Assembly: GCA_014773175.1 (NCBI GenBank)
Contig: VXCM01000219.1
Location: 1 to 64,000 of the forward strand
From: Lucifuga dentata
Lineage: Eukaryota > Chordata > Actinopteri > Ophidiiformes > Bythitidae
Length of the DNA: 64,000 bases
Reading direction: 5' to 3'
Under the pieces are notes generated by a model that worked only from the letters and a program-made list of their open reading frames with translations, had not been told where the DNA came from and did no database searches. How positions within the stretch are numbered: the stretch's first letter is position 1; every line of letters starts with the position of its first letter. The position numbers and the translations under genes are program-made. Positions 11,738-24,564 of this stretch are shown here, piece after piece.

Positions 11738-14720
11738 TAAAAGGCCTTTGTGATTTATCATTTTGAAAATGTCTCAGATGTGGAGAAGGTCTATAATCCA
11801 TCAAGATCTCTTTTCTTATTAAATTCTTCAGGATACACTTTCCACTCCCTAAATGTGCTTCACTGTCCCTTTTGATTTGATGCATAAATAGATAAAAGAC
11901 CAAGAAATGAGTGAAACACCCATGCTTTGGGAGACAAAGGAAGGTATTTATGAAATTACATTCACACTATGACGCTGACAGTATGTTTCTGACACAAACA
12001 AGCAAAACCACACCGACGACACTTTTTTCTGCCAATTGTTCCTCTTATGAATCCGATGAATATTACTTTGGAAAGTAAGACCCATGTTTGGCTTCCCATT
12101 GAAAATCTAGGCAACAGCTGATAAAATGCTGCGTTTTCATCAAAATATTATTCATGTTACACATTCCAAAGAAAACTTGATCACGACACACACACACAAA
12201 ATGATGATGACAGGATTTATGCTTTGAGCTGGTGTGTTTGATGTTTGATAAAAAAGAGAATGTATAGATGGCATAAAAGCCTTCTTTTTATCAAAGTTAC
12301 ATTTTTTGGAGATGTTTAACTGTGAGGAGGACGGTCATAACAGTTGTCTATGTTTTATGTCTAAATACTATGTATAGAATGGCAAACGAGAAATACTTCC
12401 CGCATTAGCAAAGAAGCAGAAGTTGTTTTCAAACTTAGTCTGATTGTTCTGGTCTAAATCGGTGAATAAGTTGTTGCTCGTGTTGCATTTACCCTTGGTT
12501 TGGTTTTACATTGAAAAAATTCAAGCAAACCAAAATATATATCAACAGAAGTCATTATGCTTGTCTGGAAATAGGAGCAAGACAATTAAAATAGGAAGAG
12601 GTTTTCTTTGCCAGATATGCTGCATATGTAACATAGAACAATGACAGAATTAGAATAACTGCCTGGTCTTTGTCATGATTTGGCCCAAATGCCAAGTAAA
12701 ACTATGTCAGCAGAAAGCCAGATTGTATGCACTTTAAGACATTTACACAGACACATACACACACACACACACCGCTTCACATTATGCAAAGAGGACATGT
12801 TGCCATCAGATGGCTGAAGAGGAGAATAGAGCATACATTGAGCACATACAATGACATGCTAAACCTTCAACACGCTAATCTCAAGGCATGCTAGGAAAGC
12901 GTGATATAACATTTTCACAGTATCCATATAATTCGCTACGATTACTCAGAGGTGTAATTTACCTCATATAACCATAAGTACCTAGTCTTCGCTGGTTCAG
13001 CATCAATCAAGATTGCATTGTAGTTGTTTAGAACTAGTTTACGTCATGTTCACACCACAAATTAATTCAGTGGGTTTGTGACTGGACAAAGACCACTTCA
13101 AAAAAAAGACTGTTGGTGGGGTTGTTTTGGTCTGCACCCGAGCTCAATTGGTGTGTCCAGACTCGCCCAAATGAACCGTACCAAGAGCATAAATGCACTG
13201 GAGTCTGAACTTAGTTGAACTGGACCATGAAAGTGTAAAACTAATCTGCTCTTCTCTGCTGCTGCTATCTCACTACCAAAAATTTTCAAATCAGTATCCT
13301 GTGTCCAGCCTACTGTGTGTGTGCGTGTGTGCACACATGCACAGTAGCAGCGTAGCCAACTGAGACTGCACCCACCCCCACTCTACATGGCTCCAAAGTG
13401 GTAAAGTGAGAGACACAGGAAAGAGAATGAGAGTACTGACAATAGTTTTAAATTTTGATGCACTGCATTGACTGTTGTTTTTCATGCTGAATCAAGATTG
13501 TCACATTCTTAGCAGTTACCTTTAATTATTTATCATTACTTGTAACAAGCCTATTTTGTTAAATACAGTTTAAATGGTAATTATGGGGACACAAAGGGAA
13601 GAGAGGAAAAACTAATGAAAGAAACATAGAAAGAAAGGAAGAGGGCACTGGGCATCACCAGAGAGTTTCTAATGAGGTAGCTGTTGCCATGGTGACAAGG
13701 CTTTATGAGATTCTACCAAAGGAGAGGCCTTGCCCTGTACCAGTAGTGTGTGTTTGAGTTTCTATGTGTGTGTCCTTAGCACAGCCACGCTAAGTTGCCT
13801 CTCTGTGTCCTCAGGCAGGTTTGGAGGCTGTGAGTCAGACTGAAGGAGTGAGGAGGGGATAAGATGTTCCCAGCAGCTCTCAGTCCAGATCCGTACCCTT
13901 TCTCTCAGGCTCTGCTGTGGTGTTGCGGTGTCCCTGGCTCTCTCACGGAACCCAGCCTGGAGCCCAGCCTGGAGTGTGACACTCCACGGGGGCTCCGTGT
14001 CCAATTACAGCGTCAGTCCTGACCTTTTCTGGGGCTAGCTTACCACCCTTGGCTTCTTGACCAACTTGATTTGACCAACCAAGCAGACCTTCAGCCGCAG
14101 CCTCCGTCTCTGTGTGTTGTCCCTAATGTCACAGTATTGAGTGGAAATTCAGGCAGGGGACCGCTGCCTAATGCTTCCCAATAGCTGCTAATTCAATAAG
14201 TGAGTAGCCTTGCCCTGATTTGCCCATTTGGGGAGAGTAAATGGACTGGTAAATAAATGAACAAAATGCCAGAGAGAAAGTGGTAAAAGAGAAATGATTG
14301 AGAAATTTCCCCGAGAGATGTTTCTTTCATTAGTCTTTCTAAAAAGCTCAAACATATTCCTGGAGTTTTCATCCACAGTTTTAAATAAACTGCTATCAGC
14401 TACAGTATTGGAGAGTAACATGTGAATCTTGTCATTTTAACCAAGATAAACCAAGAGTTATTTTGTTAGCATTCAACAACATGTCCCATAAGCCTTAGTT
14501 TTTGGTACAACGTAATTTATCTAAAAATATTACAGACCCAAAACCACACGAACATGTTTCAACTTTTCAGAAAGACAGAAAAAAGAACAAATCTATATTA
14601 AAACCCTGATCATAGCAAAACAAAGTAGCTAGAAGCAGGAACAGGACTTAAGGAGAGGCTTATGGAGGCTATCCTGTAACTATACTGTATCCTGCAACTC
14701 CAACCACTTCATCACTCCAT
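11738..14720. other. Non-coding stretch
   Basis: It contains short CA repeats (near 12190 and 12756) and an X-box at 13683-13696. A GC-richer block lies at about 13785-14110, containing a small duplication (CAGCCTGGAG twice). No exon there has convincing splice sites. Confidence 0.5.
13683..13696. promoter_or_regulatory. X-box (RFX-type) motif
   Basis: GTTGCCATGGTGAC matches the palindromic RFX site GTTGCCATGGYAAC apart from one base. It is isolated from any visible promoter. Confidence 0.4.
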
Positions 14721-14805
14721 TAGGGTTGGGCAATATGGACAAAATATTACATTCTATATATATAATTTAATATTACAATATAGATATATTTCTGATCGCA
14801 GACCA
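14721..14805. repeat. AT-rich MITE-like fragment
   Basis: TAGGGTTGGGCAATATGGAC followed by AT-rich sequence resembles the 'GGGC(G/A)ATAT' ends of small fish elements. A similar end occurs at 29580. The boundaries are uncertain. Confidence 0.35.
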
Positions 14806-15005
14806 AAGAAAGAAAAAGGCGTCTCAGCACTTCAAAAGAAGCTATCTCAGACAAAATGTGGAGGGGAATTTTAGAGAATGCAACTGCATTACAAAGTCCA
14901 TGTATGTTCACTCTGGTTGGCATAAATGGAGTCAAAGACTTCTTATTGAGATGAAAATTTTTCAACATAAACAAAAAATTGTTCATTTATTCATTCACTT
15001 ATTTA

Positions 15006-15115
15006 AAATTTACCGCTCCAGTAGTATTTTTTGGAAAATGCTTGGTAGTAATGTAATGTAAATACGGGTAGTATTTATTGGGCCCAAACATGCAAAACCA
15101 CCAGTATGTTCTTAA
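15006..15115 (-). mobile_element. TTAA MITE, copy D (one terminus)
   Basis: Only one end survives. It reads TACCGCTCCAGTAGTA, GGAAAATGCTTGGTAGTAAT, then TTTATTGGGCCCAAACATGC and a terminal CTTAAAG. The presence of the CTCCAGTAGTA arm sets the orientation. Confidence 0.75.
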
Positions 15116-16408
15116 AGAGATACCTATCTCAGTAAAGACAGTGTTGGATATCTCTATCAGTTAACAAATCCTTGCTGTTATACAGTATGATACAATCATG
15201 TCACCCAATCCGAATCTGTATGTAGGATGATCATGTTTGAGACTGAGAGACAAAAGTGAGACAGAAATGTGAGAGTGACTCTAAACGTATTCTTCACTCA
15301 TTCCCGTATTATCATGAAATATACAATATTCACAGTGCAGCAAGTGAAAATAATCTCTTTTTCTGTCTAAGATGGCTGTGCTCAACTGCACAAATGCTAG
15401 AAAACACGTGGGTGTCTCCCCTTGATATTTCGCTGTTGCCTCCACCTAACTGCATGGCAGGCTTTTCATTCTGACGGCTGGTGTTTTAAATGCGAGAAAG
15501 GCAGAGATGTGCATGTCATTGCAGGGTTCGCAAATGAGTCATCTCTGAAATCCTCCTGACAAGAACTCATCAATTAGCCTGAGTTTAGATGATAATGTAG
15601 CTGTGTACACTTGCTGTTACATCACAAGCAAATCTGCAATAGGCAGCGCACGACTCAATCTCTGCAAAAAACAATACGTGAGCAAAAAAGAGAAGTACAA
15701 CAGTAAACGTGAAATCATGAGAAATCACCTGCAACCGTCACTCTTTATGCACTCTGCAGAGTTCTCCAGCGTTCAGCATGCCCACAGCCAATAAGTAGGT
15801 CCTGAGTTTTATCATAGTGATAAAAGGAAGGTTGTGAGATCTACTTTTATGATACTTGAAGGTTCCAAGATCAAGTCCCTCTGAGTCCTAGGCCTGTGAA
15901 TGGAATACCAAGATGTCCTCTGAGGCATCCCAAAGACTAGTGGAGTGTGGGACTTGCCTCTTCTTCCACACAAACAGATCCATCTGACATGACAGACTTT
16001 AACCCCTGAGGGCCCACTTAACTCACAGCCACATTAATTGAATGGAGCTCTTGTGAAACTGCTAGAGAAGCCCTACACCGTGAAATCCCGTACAGAAACA
16101 GCGGATTTGGAGCAAAAGTGAATGCATATGACTGGTTCAGATTTGATGTTTTGATGCCGCTGCAGCAGATGACTGTGATGTGTGCTTCGCAGATCATTAA
16201 GTTGAATCAGCTGAGATTCTTCTGAAACGCAGCTTTATAGGACCACTCTGCCTACGTCTCAAACAGCCAGCTGGTTACATCTCATTGTCTCTCTCGTTGA
16301 GTCTCAGTCTTTGTTAGCTTTCTGCCTCAGTTTGCCTGAAGGTTTCTGAAGTTAAAGGAGAGGCATTACAAGTGTATGTCTTGCATCCATGCTCCTTCAA
16401 GGATCTCC

Positions 16409-16460
16409 ATGGAGATAAACGTGACCTCTTGGAATGTAATCATCCTTCTCTTCTTCACAG
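16409..16460 (+). CDS. Possible signal-peptide exon, or a recursive splice site
   Basis: ATG at 16409 opens a frame encoding MEINVTSWNVIILLFFTG. It has a hydrophobic core like a secretory signal peptide and ends in a strong ACAG|GTGAGG donor at 16461, splitting a codon in phase 1. Alternative first exons of IgLON-type and other Ig-family membrane proteins have this design. An upstream in-frame ATG lies at 16376. The context at 16409 has G at +4 but T at -3, so it is only fair. The same bases also form a pyrimidine tract plus CAG directly abutting GTGAG, the structure of a zero-length recursive splice site in a long intron. I cannot decide between the two. No downstream partner exon is recognisable. 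Confidence 0.25.
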
Positions 16461-18349
16461 GTGAGGGAGGTACGGGTAAGAACATGGAAAAGCATACAAG
16501 GTTGTGCACGCGCACACATACACAAAGCAAACACAACTCTCAGCAAACACATTCCTTCCGTTCACCTCAATATAACCCCGATGTTTACTCCAAGACCAAC
16601 ATTTTTACTCTGTCTCACTCTGTGGGAGGATTAATTTAGTGGATCGAGTCTGATAATACAGACCTACAGAAATAAGGGGCTCCACCTTTTACAAATGTCA
16701 GATAAAGTCATCATCATCATTTTATTCTACAAAGCCGATTACTCCTCTAGCCAGGGCATATAGGGATGAAAGTAGGGATCAGCTGGAGAGCCTTGGCACA
16801 AATTACATTTCCGCTCTCCTATATCCTTCAACATAAATTTATTAGCCAGTATCTTTTGCTAGTTGCAACATAGGGATTTGCTCAAATTAATAGAAATCAT
16901 GCAGTACATAAAATATGTAATTCATTTTCTAGGACTTTATTTAATCTGAAACCGGCAAATGTAAATGATTGAGGAGGTTCTTTTCACCCTCAATCCAGTA
17001 GAAATCCAGCTAAACCTCGACTGAATGCATGCATTTAACATCACAGCTACTACTTGACATTATGTTTTCTCTTGTTCACAACACTGCAATATTAAGCTTT
17101 AAGACTTGAAAGATACCATGAAAATTATGTTCTCAAGTGTACGTACATTTCTTTGGCTGAGCCTGGTTTCCTTTTGAACACGTATTGCACAAGCGTAGAA
17201 TGCTCAATCTGCTTCATATCTGTGTTGATCTCAGAACTGGTATTTTAATTATATATTCCACGTCTATTTACATACATTTTGTGTAATTTCATGTGTGTCT
17301 GCATTTCTGTGCCTGCTAGTGTGTGTATTCCCAATACATGCTGCGACAGTGCGCGTGCATCGAGGGTCAGAGTTTGTTTCTGTCCCTGGCTGGTTGCTGT
17401 TGGCAGGATTAGCGACAGGACAAGATGTTCAGTAAAAGCCCTCAGTTAGCGTCGCCAAACGTTGCATAATGCTCCATTTAGCACAGTACAAATTTGAGGA
17501 TTTACTCTCAACCCTCTGACCTATCTGTAGGCCCTTTCTGGATGGATCAACCTACAATGCATTTTAGCAGATGGATAATGTTTGTGGTTATTTTCCTTGG
17601 CTTAGTGAGTAAAATATGTGTTTGCTTCGCCTGTAAGCTGTTATCTGTGTGTGTATTACAGATGATAGATAAGCCATTTGCTGCTTGTTCTATCTTATAG
17701 CTTTTAAAAACTATGTGGAATTGGCTTATATCATGTGTATGCTCGATACTACACAGACACACAGGAGCTATAGTACAATATGTGTGTTTGGAAAACCTTT
17801 GTCTGAGAATATAACATGTCATGTATTGAAGATGAATCACAGAAGTAGGACTATCAGGGCAGAAACACGTCTTGCAAGGCTGAAGATGCAGTGATTCAGG
17901 CGTGTCGTGTTCTTTGTGCAGAGCCCCCCAAGGTGAGCTTCTGTGTTTTCTATTCTGATACCACCCCTGGCCGTAATTGGTCCAAATATCACATGGCTGG
18001 CTGCGACTTTTGTTTGGTTGAATCCCTACTTGCTCTGCTGTTATAGCAACACGTCTAAACTCCACATTTGCCGAATAAGCAGAGAAAATTCTCTATCTTT
18101 CTTCTTATTTTAATTTAAATGAGAGCACCATCTTCTTCCTCGTTTTCTTTTTAGCTGCTAAATAAATTATAGCCACTGCAAACTCCTCTCTTCATCGACT
18201 GTAAATCTCTTTCAGCACCATCTCATGACCAGTGTGTGCCTGCTACTGGAATGAATTGCCGTTAAAAAAAAAAAAAGGGAAAAAAAGGGAAAAAAACGAG
18301 AAAAAAAAGAGGAAAAAACGTAATGAACTGGCATAAAAGAACTTGAATT

Positions 18350-19392
18350 CTAAAAAGATTATACCACTTATTTTGCTTGATTGATCCAAGAAACAGAACC
18401 CGCTTATATGTTATATTACTACCAACCGTTTTCCAAAACACACAACTGGAGCAGTACATTTTACAATCATTTTTCCTACCTTCCAAACTGACATTGATTC
18501 AATTCTTTCCAGTACGCTATAAAAAAATCAATTTTTAGAGACTTGAAACGTGCTTGAGATACATTATTTATTGATCTATGTATTGGTTTATTTAGCAGGG
18601 CATTTAGACAACGTACATTAATAAACATTCCTGTAAATGTGCCAGAATTAGCCAAAAGGCTATTTTTCATCTGTAATTCCTGGGCAGATGCTAAATAGTC
18701 ACCCTAAAAGAAGTTAAAAAAAAAAAAAAAATNTAAAAAAAAAAAAAAAATACTCAACAAATTTGAAAATTATTAATACATTAGAAAATGTTCTCAAAAG
18801 GAGAACATGATATTAAAAATCATGATGCATTCCGATTCATATAAGAACAACAACAACAACAAAAAGACAGCAGGAGAGAACGCAGTAAGATAAATACACA
18901 AACGCACAAAAAAGCAAACCAAGATGACAAATAACACCAGCAGGCAGCAAATCAATTGATTTCTAATGCTGACAGAATTGATCAATGAACCATTTCTTTA
19001 GGTTAACTTTAAATAATCAGTATGTGTTCAATTCTCTAATATGAACATCACAGTAAACCATACGTCATTGTTAGTTTTGTCGAAGTTACCTAACCGATCC
19101 AACATGGAGCTACAGGGAAGAAAATATATTTCTCCTCTAGGGAATATAGTCCCAGGAGAAGACTGCTTTTACAGAGAAATTTAAACGACAGTGCTTTCGA
19201 CAATCACCGTGAAAGTGTTAGCAGGCAAAACACTGAATTTTAAGGTGGGTGTATCAGCCGAACATTTGATTTTGAAAGATTAGGGATTTGGAAAAATAAC
19301 ATGAAAACTAAAATACAGCAGTGTGTTTTGGAAAATTATTGGCAGTAACTTAACATGTATGTGGGTGGTGGTGTGTTTTCTAATTGCTTTTG
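18350..19392 (+). mobile_element. TTAA MITE, copy E, interrupted
   Basis: The left arm is degenerate (18350 to about 18565), with ACTGGAGCAGTACATTTTAC and the CTTGAAACGTGCTTGAGATA block. The right half resumes at about 19041 with CATCACAGTAAACC, CCAACATGGAGCTACAGGG and AAGGTGGGTGTATCAGCC. About 475 bp of unrelated sequence separates them. Both TTAA ends have decayed. Confidence 0.75.
18566..19040. mobile_element. Insertion in copy E, LINE-tail-like
   Basis: The left part (TTTATTTAGCAGGGCATTTA ... CCAAAAGGCTATTTTTCATC ... GGGCAGATGCTAAATAG) resembles a dispersed fish repeat that I remember as an antisense LINE 3' end. I cannot name the clade. It includes a poly-A tract broken by N18733, so its true length is unknown. 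Confidence 0.45.
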
Positions 19393-19808
19393 AAGCATAC
19401 TGGGGGAAGACAGAGAGAAAGAGAGACTTTCCTCTCCACCACCTGAATAAGGCAGAGAAGAAGGAATTAGTCCAGTACGGCAATGAATCAAAGGAAAAAG
19501 GCAAAACTACTGTCTGAGGCCTCTGCAAACTGCAGGGCTAATCCAGCTCAGCAGAGTCAACATTAAAACATGTTGGAGGAGAAAAAAGTGGAGATTTGCT
19601 GTATGGCTGCTGGTGAGTACACAAATGATTCTCATAGAGCTTTTTCAAACGTGAAACATCAACCTGAGCCATACTGAATATACTCCTTATAGAAACTGTG
19701 AGTGTGTGTTTGTGTGTGAAAAGATAACTCTTACACTGGCCTTGCCATGTTCCCATTATGATTTACTTTGCACTGAGTCCCTTCTTCACTCACCCTCATC
19801 TCTTTCTC

Positions 19809-19810
<2 letters not shown>

Positions 19811-19855
<45 letters not shown>
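19811..19855. repeat. (CT)n microsatellite
   Basis: A long CT dinucleotide array. A second CT-rich tract, broken by N20019, follows at about 19992-20064. Confidence 0.9.
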
Positions 19856-19857
<2 letters not shown>

Positions 19858-20064
19858 GTAAACACTGCATTTCTGTTTCCTCCCTGCCAAATTTTTCTCT
19901 CCACTTTATTCTATCCCTGGGCACCTGGCTTTCTCTCCTCCACTGCTGTGCCTCTCCCTCTAAGATGACTAAGTCATCCTTGCTTATAGCGCCTCTCTCT
20001 CTCTCTCTCTCTCTCTCTNCCCCCCTCTCATCTCCTCTCTCTCTTTTCCCCCCTCTCCCTCTCT

Positions 20065-21627
20065 CATCTCTTTATTGACTTCTACTTGTCCTCCCATCCA
20101 TCCTTTCCATCTCTCCAGGCTTTTAGAGTGAATGATACAGATAGATGCTCTCTGCACCCTTTCTCAAAGCTCTCACACACAATCAACAACTCTTGCACTC
20201 AGCAGTCTACCTCTCATTTTCCTCCCTCTCTTGCGCGCACACACACACGCACACACACACAGATGCAGTCTCTTTACACCTGGCCCATCTCAGATAGGAA
20301 AGGTGCAGGTTGATACAATGGGGGCACCAATGCACTTCACTTGTTTGCCTGAGCACTGGCTATAAGCGACATATTCAGAGCTTTACCTACAGCTTCTATT
20401 CCCTTGACAAAAATACATATCAGGGCATTCTGTACTGAAGTATCAGTTGCTATAGTAGGGGAAAAACATATATTCTTGGCATTGCACATAAACTGGGAAA
20501 TGCTAATTTTGTTCCCTTTTATCTTTGGTTCTTGCAGAATGCTGCACTTTTTTTTCTCCAAACATATCACAAACAATGCACATTGTTACTTTTACATGTA
20601 GGAGATAAAGCAAGATGCATGTTACTTTAATCAGCTTTGCAATAAATACTACTTCTTCAAAGCCAAAATTTTTGAGTTTGGACTGTGTTGCCTTTAACTT
20701 CTACTTCCAGATATTTATATGACTGAGAATGTCTACAGAAAGGGATGGAGTATGAGAAATAATGCAGTATAACACCATTCTATGCAACATCACAAAATAC
20801 AATACAGGCTCACACTTTACCATGGAATAAAGTCAACATTTCTCTGACAAAGTTCAGCAAAAATTGAAATTTCTAAGTTTTATTGTAGGGCTTTTGTGTT
20901 GGATTGTGTGAATCTGCAGAGGTGTACCTGATAAACTCAGTGCATTGTGAGACCATGTTGGTGGTAAATAGTGAACTTCTACTTGCACTGTCCCATTGCA
21001 TTGCAGATGAGATTTGACAGTCTTTGTGTTGTGATATACTGTGAAAGTGAGTGGATCTCATTTCGCACAAGCAGATCTCTGTAGGTTAACAGCATTACAC
21101 GCAGTGATTACAACACATTTCTCTTTGATCTCTTGATTCTCTTTGATTTCGAGATTCCGAAGCGAAATGCAAAATGACATTATCCTGATCAAGAGAAATC
21201 CTTCTTGGATTCCTGTTACCTTGGCAGCTGTGCCTGCAGGAGGTTAAATTAACATGTCACTCTACTAAAACACCACAATTTACCACAACCTGTTAAAAAA
21301 AAGCATTTCCCATGCAGTCTGTCTCTCTCTCTCTACCACAATCACGCACACGCACATACATTTCAGGCTTAACAAAGTAAGCTCCTGTGGTAACATCAGG
21401 CTGTGATGATTAACGAGCACTCTGTCTTTTACAGTGTGATAAAGCCTCCTGTCTGGGCTTAGATAGGAAGGTTATTGTTGGAACACCATAACCTTTTATT
21501 TCATCTGCTGTAAAGTGAAATCAATTAAGAGCAAGGTAGGATCCTGCCCTGCTTTGAGCACAGCTAATCACATTTTGCTCACCCACACTCGAGTGTTTCT
21601 TTATTTTTCTCCTGGTGATTTTTTTTT
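20065..21627. other. Non-coding stretch
   Basis: It holds a short CA repeat near 20238-20261. Otherwise I see nothing: no exon with paired splice sites and no repeat family I recognise. Confidence 0.45.
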
Positions 21628-21754
21628 TTCCCTAATTCCATTTTTTATGTCTCTCTTTGCCATTCTTTTCCACCCTCTCTCTCTCTCTCTNTTCCCTAAT
21701 TCCATTTTTTATGTCTCTCTTTGCCATTCTTTTCCACCCTCTCTCTCTCTCTCT
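21628..21754. repeat. Assembly-artefact duplication around N21691
   Basis: The 63 bases at 21628-21690, ending in a CT repeat, recur exactly from 21692 across a single N. Confidence 0.85.
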
Positions 21755-21837
21755 CTCTGTTTAATTTGTGACAGCCACAGCAGTCAGAGCGCCCATTTAA
21801 CACTACGCCTGCAGCTTTAATAGCTTTAATCACTGCC

Positions 21838-21851
21838 TTCACCATGGCAAC
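21838..21851. promoter_or_regulatory. X-box-like (RFX) motif
   Basis: TTCACCATGGCAAC has a perfect GGCAAC half-site and a one-base-off partner. The surrounding sequence (GCAGCTTTAATAGCTTTAAT) is a possible conserved element. Confidence 0.3.
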
Positions 21852-22133
21852 CTGTCTGGACAACTAATCAAATCCCAGCAATGGCATTTTCTGTATACCA
21901 AAGCCCACCTTCAATTGTCCTACCAGTTCCACACACCAACACACTCGCAGCTGATTTCAGTGAACAGTGAATTAAAGCGTCGTGTAAGAATAACAGAGCA
22001 ATTATCTCCGAGGACGATAATCAGTTCCATACAAATCCTCAATGTGAATGTCATGCACATTTACATGTCACAATGATAAGGGATAACAATAATCCACATC
22101 AAGTCCATGACAGATTGTTCTAAAGCTCTCTAG

Positions 22134-22692
22134 TTAAAGGACCATACCAGTGGTTTTTGCATGTTAAACAATACTACCTGCACAAGTTACATTAGTACCA
22201 ACAAGAATTTTCCAAAACGTAAAACCATATTTTAGTTTCCTGTTATTTTGCCAAATATCTTACTCTTCCGAAATCAAATTTTCAGGTGACACACCCACCT
22301 AAAATCTTTAATGTTTCATCTGCTAACACGCATGTCCAAAGAAGCTATGGTCAGTTTCAATTTCTCTGTAAAAGCCATTTTCTCCCAGAACTATATTCCC
22401 TGGCAGAGACATATATTTTCTTTCGTACAGCTCTGCGTTGGACCGGTTAAATTAAGCAACTTCAGCAAAAAATATGTGGTTTGCTGTGATGGATTACTTA
22501 TCTCAAGCAAGTTTCAAGTCTCTACATGTTAATTTTTTTAGTGTACTGGAATGAACTGAAACAGTCTGGAAGGCAGTCTGGAAGGTAGGAAAATATTCTA
22601 AAATTTAACTCAAGTAATATGTTTTGGAAAATGCTTGGTAGCCATATAATGTGTATGCTCCAACATATAAAATCACTGGTATGGGCCTTTAA
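22134..22692 (-). mobile_element. TTAA MITE, copy F
   Basis: A well-preserved 559-bp copy with TTAA at both ends. The left end reads AGGACCATACCAGTGGTTTT, and the right end reads AATCACTGGTATGGGCCT then TTAA. Its internal blocks are the reverse complement of those in copy A (CAGGTGACACACCCACCT, then CAAGCAAGTTTCAAGTCTC). A 10-bp GTCTGGAAGG duplication lies near 22566. Confidence 0.9.
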
Positions 22693-23602
22693 AAGTTGGC
22701 AGGTTGAAGTACACGAGGCTTTCAAAGAGAGAGAGAGTACCAGCATCAAGAGTAAAATCCGTGTCTTAGGACACGTACAAATCTTGCATCCATCTTGTAT
22801 TTCAGTACAACCTTCCCATACCCATTAGTGCTGGAGCTGCCATCTTCAAAATAAGTGGTCTGCTGATGAAGCTTTCAAGCTCTCAAAGTAAAATGTGGTT
22901 TACAGCAAGAAATCAAATCAAAAATGAATTTCCCCTAATGAAAAATAATGCATTTTCAAGAGAACAGAAAGTAGATTCTTGGCTCTATAAGACTGTATTT
23001 CTGCCACAATATCTGTAAAGTGGTTTTAATTATAATTAAGCCTTTGCTTGACATTTATTAGCAAATCATTATGATTGAAATGTAATTTATTTTCACTTTA
23101 TATATAACAAATATTTTTGTTCTCAATAAATAACAACCTTGGCAACGTAAGCTAAATGTCCCATTACAGCCTGCAATTCTCCAGAAGTGAACAGAAATAA
23201 ATAGCTATTTTAATAAAACATGTTACACAGTTGATTGACAAAGAATTATTTAACTCTAATAACAGATGAAAAGAAAAATATATTTTCTAAGACAATAATA
23301 ATAATTATAATGCAATAATGATTCTTTTTTTCCAAAGTGGAGTCGTGTCTTCATATTTACCGTCTTAGTTTGAAACTGCTTGCGGTCGGTACAAAGCTAA
23401 ATTAGTTGCTAAATTAGTCATTCAGGAGCAGCTTATAAATGTGAAACTGGTTTATCTAATTAGCACAAACCTGTGTGGCTTAAATGCATTTTTCCTCACA
23501 TTTCTTCTTGACACCTCTGCACTTCATCTCTGCACGTTGCACTTCATAACCTCTTCCTCACTTTCCATTTCTATTTATCGCTCCCTTTCTCTCTATTTGT
23601 AG

Positions 23603-23658
23603 AGCCTTGGCCTCCATCCTGCCTTGGGGTCTGAAAGATTTTTGGAAAAAACAAGCAG
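23603..23658 (+). CDS. Possible 56-nt exon (weak)
   Basis: A strong acceptor (CCCTTTCTCTCTATTTGTAG) is followed by 56 nt that are open in two frames, then an AAGCAG|GTGAAG donor. One frame reads SLGLHPALGSERFLEKTS. I do not recognise the product. Pairs of sites like this do occur by chance in 64 kb. Confidence 0.15.
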
Positions 23659-24484
23659 GTGAAGTGGAAGTTTGAAAAGGAAAGCGCAGTCTAAAACTCC
23701 TCTTTCTCTTTACTGTCTCCTCACCACACTCAATATTCTTCTTTTTTTATTTTATTTTCGATTCTACTTCACCATAACAAAGAAATTGAGAAAAGTTCTG
23801 AATGAGCCGAGCTGGCATGGATCCTGACCCAACCTCTGCAGAGCTCTATATTTCTGTTTATCATCCACTCTTGCTTTTCTTCTACCAAAATCTTCTCTCC
23901 CCACCTCATTTCTCTATTCTATCCGTGTGCCTGCCTTTGTCTCTGTCAGTGGTGCGCTCACCTATTTCCTTTTTTCTCTCACTTCCTCTCTGTCACTACA
24001 TTTCTCTGGCCGTGTCTCCCGGAGGGTAGGAGTAAAGAGAAGTTTTAATTAGGTGAACATTTCTTAGCTCCAGGGGAACCAGAGATGGCATTCTGACATG
24101 CGGCCCTTATTTAGGCAGTCTGACCCAGCTGAGGAGTGTGGCGATCAGGGTGGAGAGACTCATCTCACCCATTCCCTAGAGGCCCTGGCACTCCGGCCTC
24201 GGCATAGTTCCCAGATCTTTCCATCTTGTTTGTGTCAGTGTTACACTGCAGATTTCCATCAGAAGCAGTAATGGTTGTCTAATAGGCCACTCCAGTCCTG
24301 CCTGTGGATGGTAATGAGGACGGCTGCCAACACGGCACAATCGCCCTTGCTTTCTACTGCATGCGCGTGTCCGCCTGTCTTTGCTGCTTTCATCAGGAAG
24401 GAAGCAATCCTCCGCATACCCCTCCCAATCCCTTTTTTAACCCTTTTCTCTCTCTCTCTCACTTTCTATCTTTCGCACAAACAG

Positions 24485-24564
24485 TCCCAGACTAATTCCA
24501 TCAGTCACCCTGAGATTATATTACATAAGCAGTGTCAAAAGCTCAGTGGGAGTCTGGCCTTGGG
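24485..24564 (+). CDS. Possible 80-nt exon (weak)
   Basis: A CT-rich tract and CACAAACAG acceptor precede 80 nt open in two frames. The segment ends in a textbook TTGGG|GTAAGT donor at 24565. The peptide (SQTNSISHPEIILHKQCQK) is not recognised. It could equally be a non-coding exon. Confidence 0.15.

Noticed and set aside
17547..18065. 172-codon minus-strand frame
   Set aside because: Cys/His-rich but without domain pattern, splice context or neighbours. It is consistent with a chance open frame in non-coding DNA.
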